A DNA stretch of 35,000 bases from Leptospira mayottensis 200901116 (GTDB lineage Bacteria; Spirochaetota; Leptospiria; Leptospirales; Leptospiraceae): contig NZ_CP024872.1 of assembly GCF_000306675.2 (NCBI RefSeq), positions 252,501 to 287,500 of the forward strand, in the 5' to 3' direction. Both the position numbers and the translations under genes were made by a program. The notes beneath the pieces were generated by a model. That model did no database searches, had not been told where the DNA came from, and saw nothing but the letters and a program-made list of their open reading frames with translations. Shown in pieces: positions 33,749 through 35,000 of the stretch (position 1 is its first letter; every line of letters begins with the position of its first letter).

Positions 33749-34172
33749 GCTTTCTCTACACATGACAAAATGGCGCATTTAGCTCGGTCGCAGGTTTGCA
33801 TTATCGAATGGCGCCCTCCGAAAAATACTTATTCCTAAGAAAATTCCTCTTCTGCTTTTACTTTTGTCCTAATTTGGGCAGTAATTACTTTAGGCGAGGC
33901 CTACTACTAATTCATTTGAAAGTCCGTTTAGTAGATAAATTGTTTCTATATCGCTTCACCACTATTCATTGAATTTTCAGAAAAATTACTTCCGCTTTCA
34001 AAAACAGGACAAGACTATAGAAAAGTTTCCATCTGCCAGACAACTGCCCATTTCTGAACAATTCATTTTGTACCAATTCAATTATAACTCTTTATTATTT
34101 TCTTTTTCAGCCAGATCTATTTGATGGAATTGGCCTCACGGCATTTCTTTACGGAAGTGCCCTTTGATAAGC

Positions 34173-34190
34173 ATGCCTAAATTTAGGCAT
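34173..34190. repeat. 18-bp perfect palindrome
   Basis: ATGCCTAAATTTAGGCAT is a perfect palindrome followed on the plus strand by TTATTTATTT. It may be a terminator-like hairpin or a protein-binding site. No gene on the plus strand ends nearby; on the minus strand it lies 134 bases after the stop of the lysine-rich protein gene. Confidence 0.4.
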
Positions 34191-34323
34191 TTATTTATTT
34201 GCCCAATTGCCTGCCATCTTGCATCCCATAAAAAGGTCGGGTGCCAAATTACAGCCTTTTAATGACGGCTTATTGGCATTTAAATTTTTGACCTCCCTCC
34301 CTGTGCTTAGGTAAGGAGAAATT

Positions 34324-34769
<446 letters not shown>

Positions 34770-34802
34770 GTGAATTTTTACACGGAAAATCAGCTAAAAA
34801 GG

Positions 34803-35000
34803 TTATGCCGCCCTTTCTTTAATTTCGACCATTCCCTCGTTAGTTGGTGTTTTAAAAGAAATTCTTTTTTGAAAAATGACTCCTCTCTCGACTTCAATTG
34901 TCTTTAGTGATGTATGAATTCCTAAAGTAAGTAGTTCGAAATCTCGGTCGACGCTAACAAAAGGCAAATACGGCCATTTCACCGTTCTAATAACAAACAA
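34803..35000 (-). CDS. Partial 3' end of a hypothetical gene
   Basis: The frame enters from the right edge and stops at 34803, giving 65 codons that end in TPTNEGMVEIKERAA. The visible part is beta-rich (RDFELLTLGIHTSLKTIEVE) with no motif I know. A TTG happens to lie at the very edge, but the gene most likely starts outside the window. It is 92 bp upstream of the lysine-rich protein gene on the same strand. Confidence 0.5.
   Translation of the reverse strand: MFVIRTVKWPYLPFVSVDRDFELLTLGIHTSLKTIEVERGVIFQKRISFKTPTNEGMVEIKERAA

Larger units (their letters stand above)
33675..34323. other. Gene-free stretch with short palindromes
   Basis: About 650 bp without a convincing gene. It contains a perfect hairpin (33733-33748), two ATGGCGC copies like the ends of the IS1533-like element (33768 and 33810), and an 18-bp palindrome (34173-34190). 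Short protein-like pieces on the minus strand around 34080-34175 are broken by stops. Confidence 0.4.

Overview
The window looks like a chromosomal segment of a pathogenic Leptospira. The evidence is protein content rather than an rRNA gene: an IS1533-like IS110-family transposase, a mitochondrial-type aconitase, an archaeal/fungal-type aspartate-semialdehyde dehydrogenase, many lineage-restricted proteins, frequent TTG/GTG starts and a moderate-to-low G+C content. The species cannot be fixed from this window.

Region 1 (1-8050). After the 5' end of a probable SRPBCC-type gene on the minus strand, a plus-strand cluster encodes alanine racemase (alr), a PlsC-like acyltransferase, an unknown 303-aa protein and a 266-aa protein built almost wholly of 12-residue helical repeats. 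Facing it on the minus strand is a two-gene unit: a soluble histidine kinase whose N-terminus is a CmpA/NrtA/NMT1-like ligand-binding fold, coupled by an ATGA overlap to a single-pass membrane protein. A lytic transglycosylase without a Sec signal diverges from the kinase.

Region 2 (8050-18000). Mostly housekeeping and small conserved genes: a TetR regulator, aconitase, an inner-membrane protein with a periplasmic OmpA-like domain, an EpmA-type class II LysRS paralogue, a STAS-like protein, a DUF4279-like protein, an OmpR-type response regulator with a clean intrinsic terminator, a frameshifted gene behind a pterin-carbinolamine dehydratase, a coiled-coil protein, and a three-gene set resembling the YqjD-YqjE membrane-stress operon.

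Region 3 (18000-22915). Accessory material: a small hypothetical protein, a 653-aa WGR/leucine-rich-repeat protein, a gene fragment cut by a roughly 180-bp MITE-like element with IS5-type inverted repeats, and directly next to it a complete IS1533-like element. Its transposase is intact, and its long 3' non-coding end has the place and fold expected of a guide (seek/bridge) RNA.

Region 4 (22916-32350). A minus-strand unit runs from an SGNH-like membrane-anchored protein through asd and an unknown 652-aa protein to pyk. A polytopic GT-C-like membrane protein diverges from it and converges on an MBOAT acyltransferase. The SGNH and MBOAT proteins together suggest O-acylation of a cell-surface glycan.

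Region 5 (32350-35000). Low-G+C, gene-poor DNA with relics: about 1.1 kb without a gene, a 71-aa zinc-ribbon protein, inverted repeats, a lysine-rich 128-aa protein preceded by a perfect palindrome, and the 3' end of one more gene. This looks like the edge of an accessory island.
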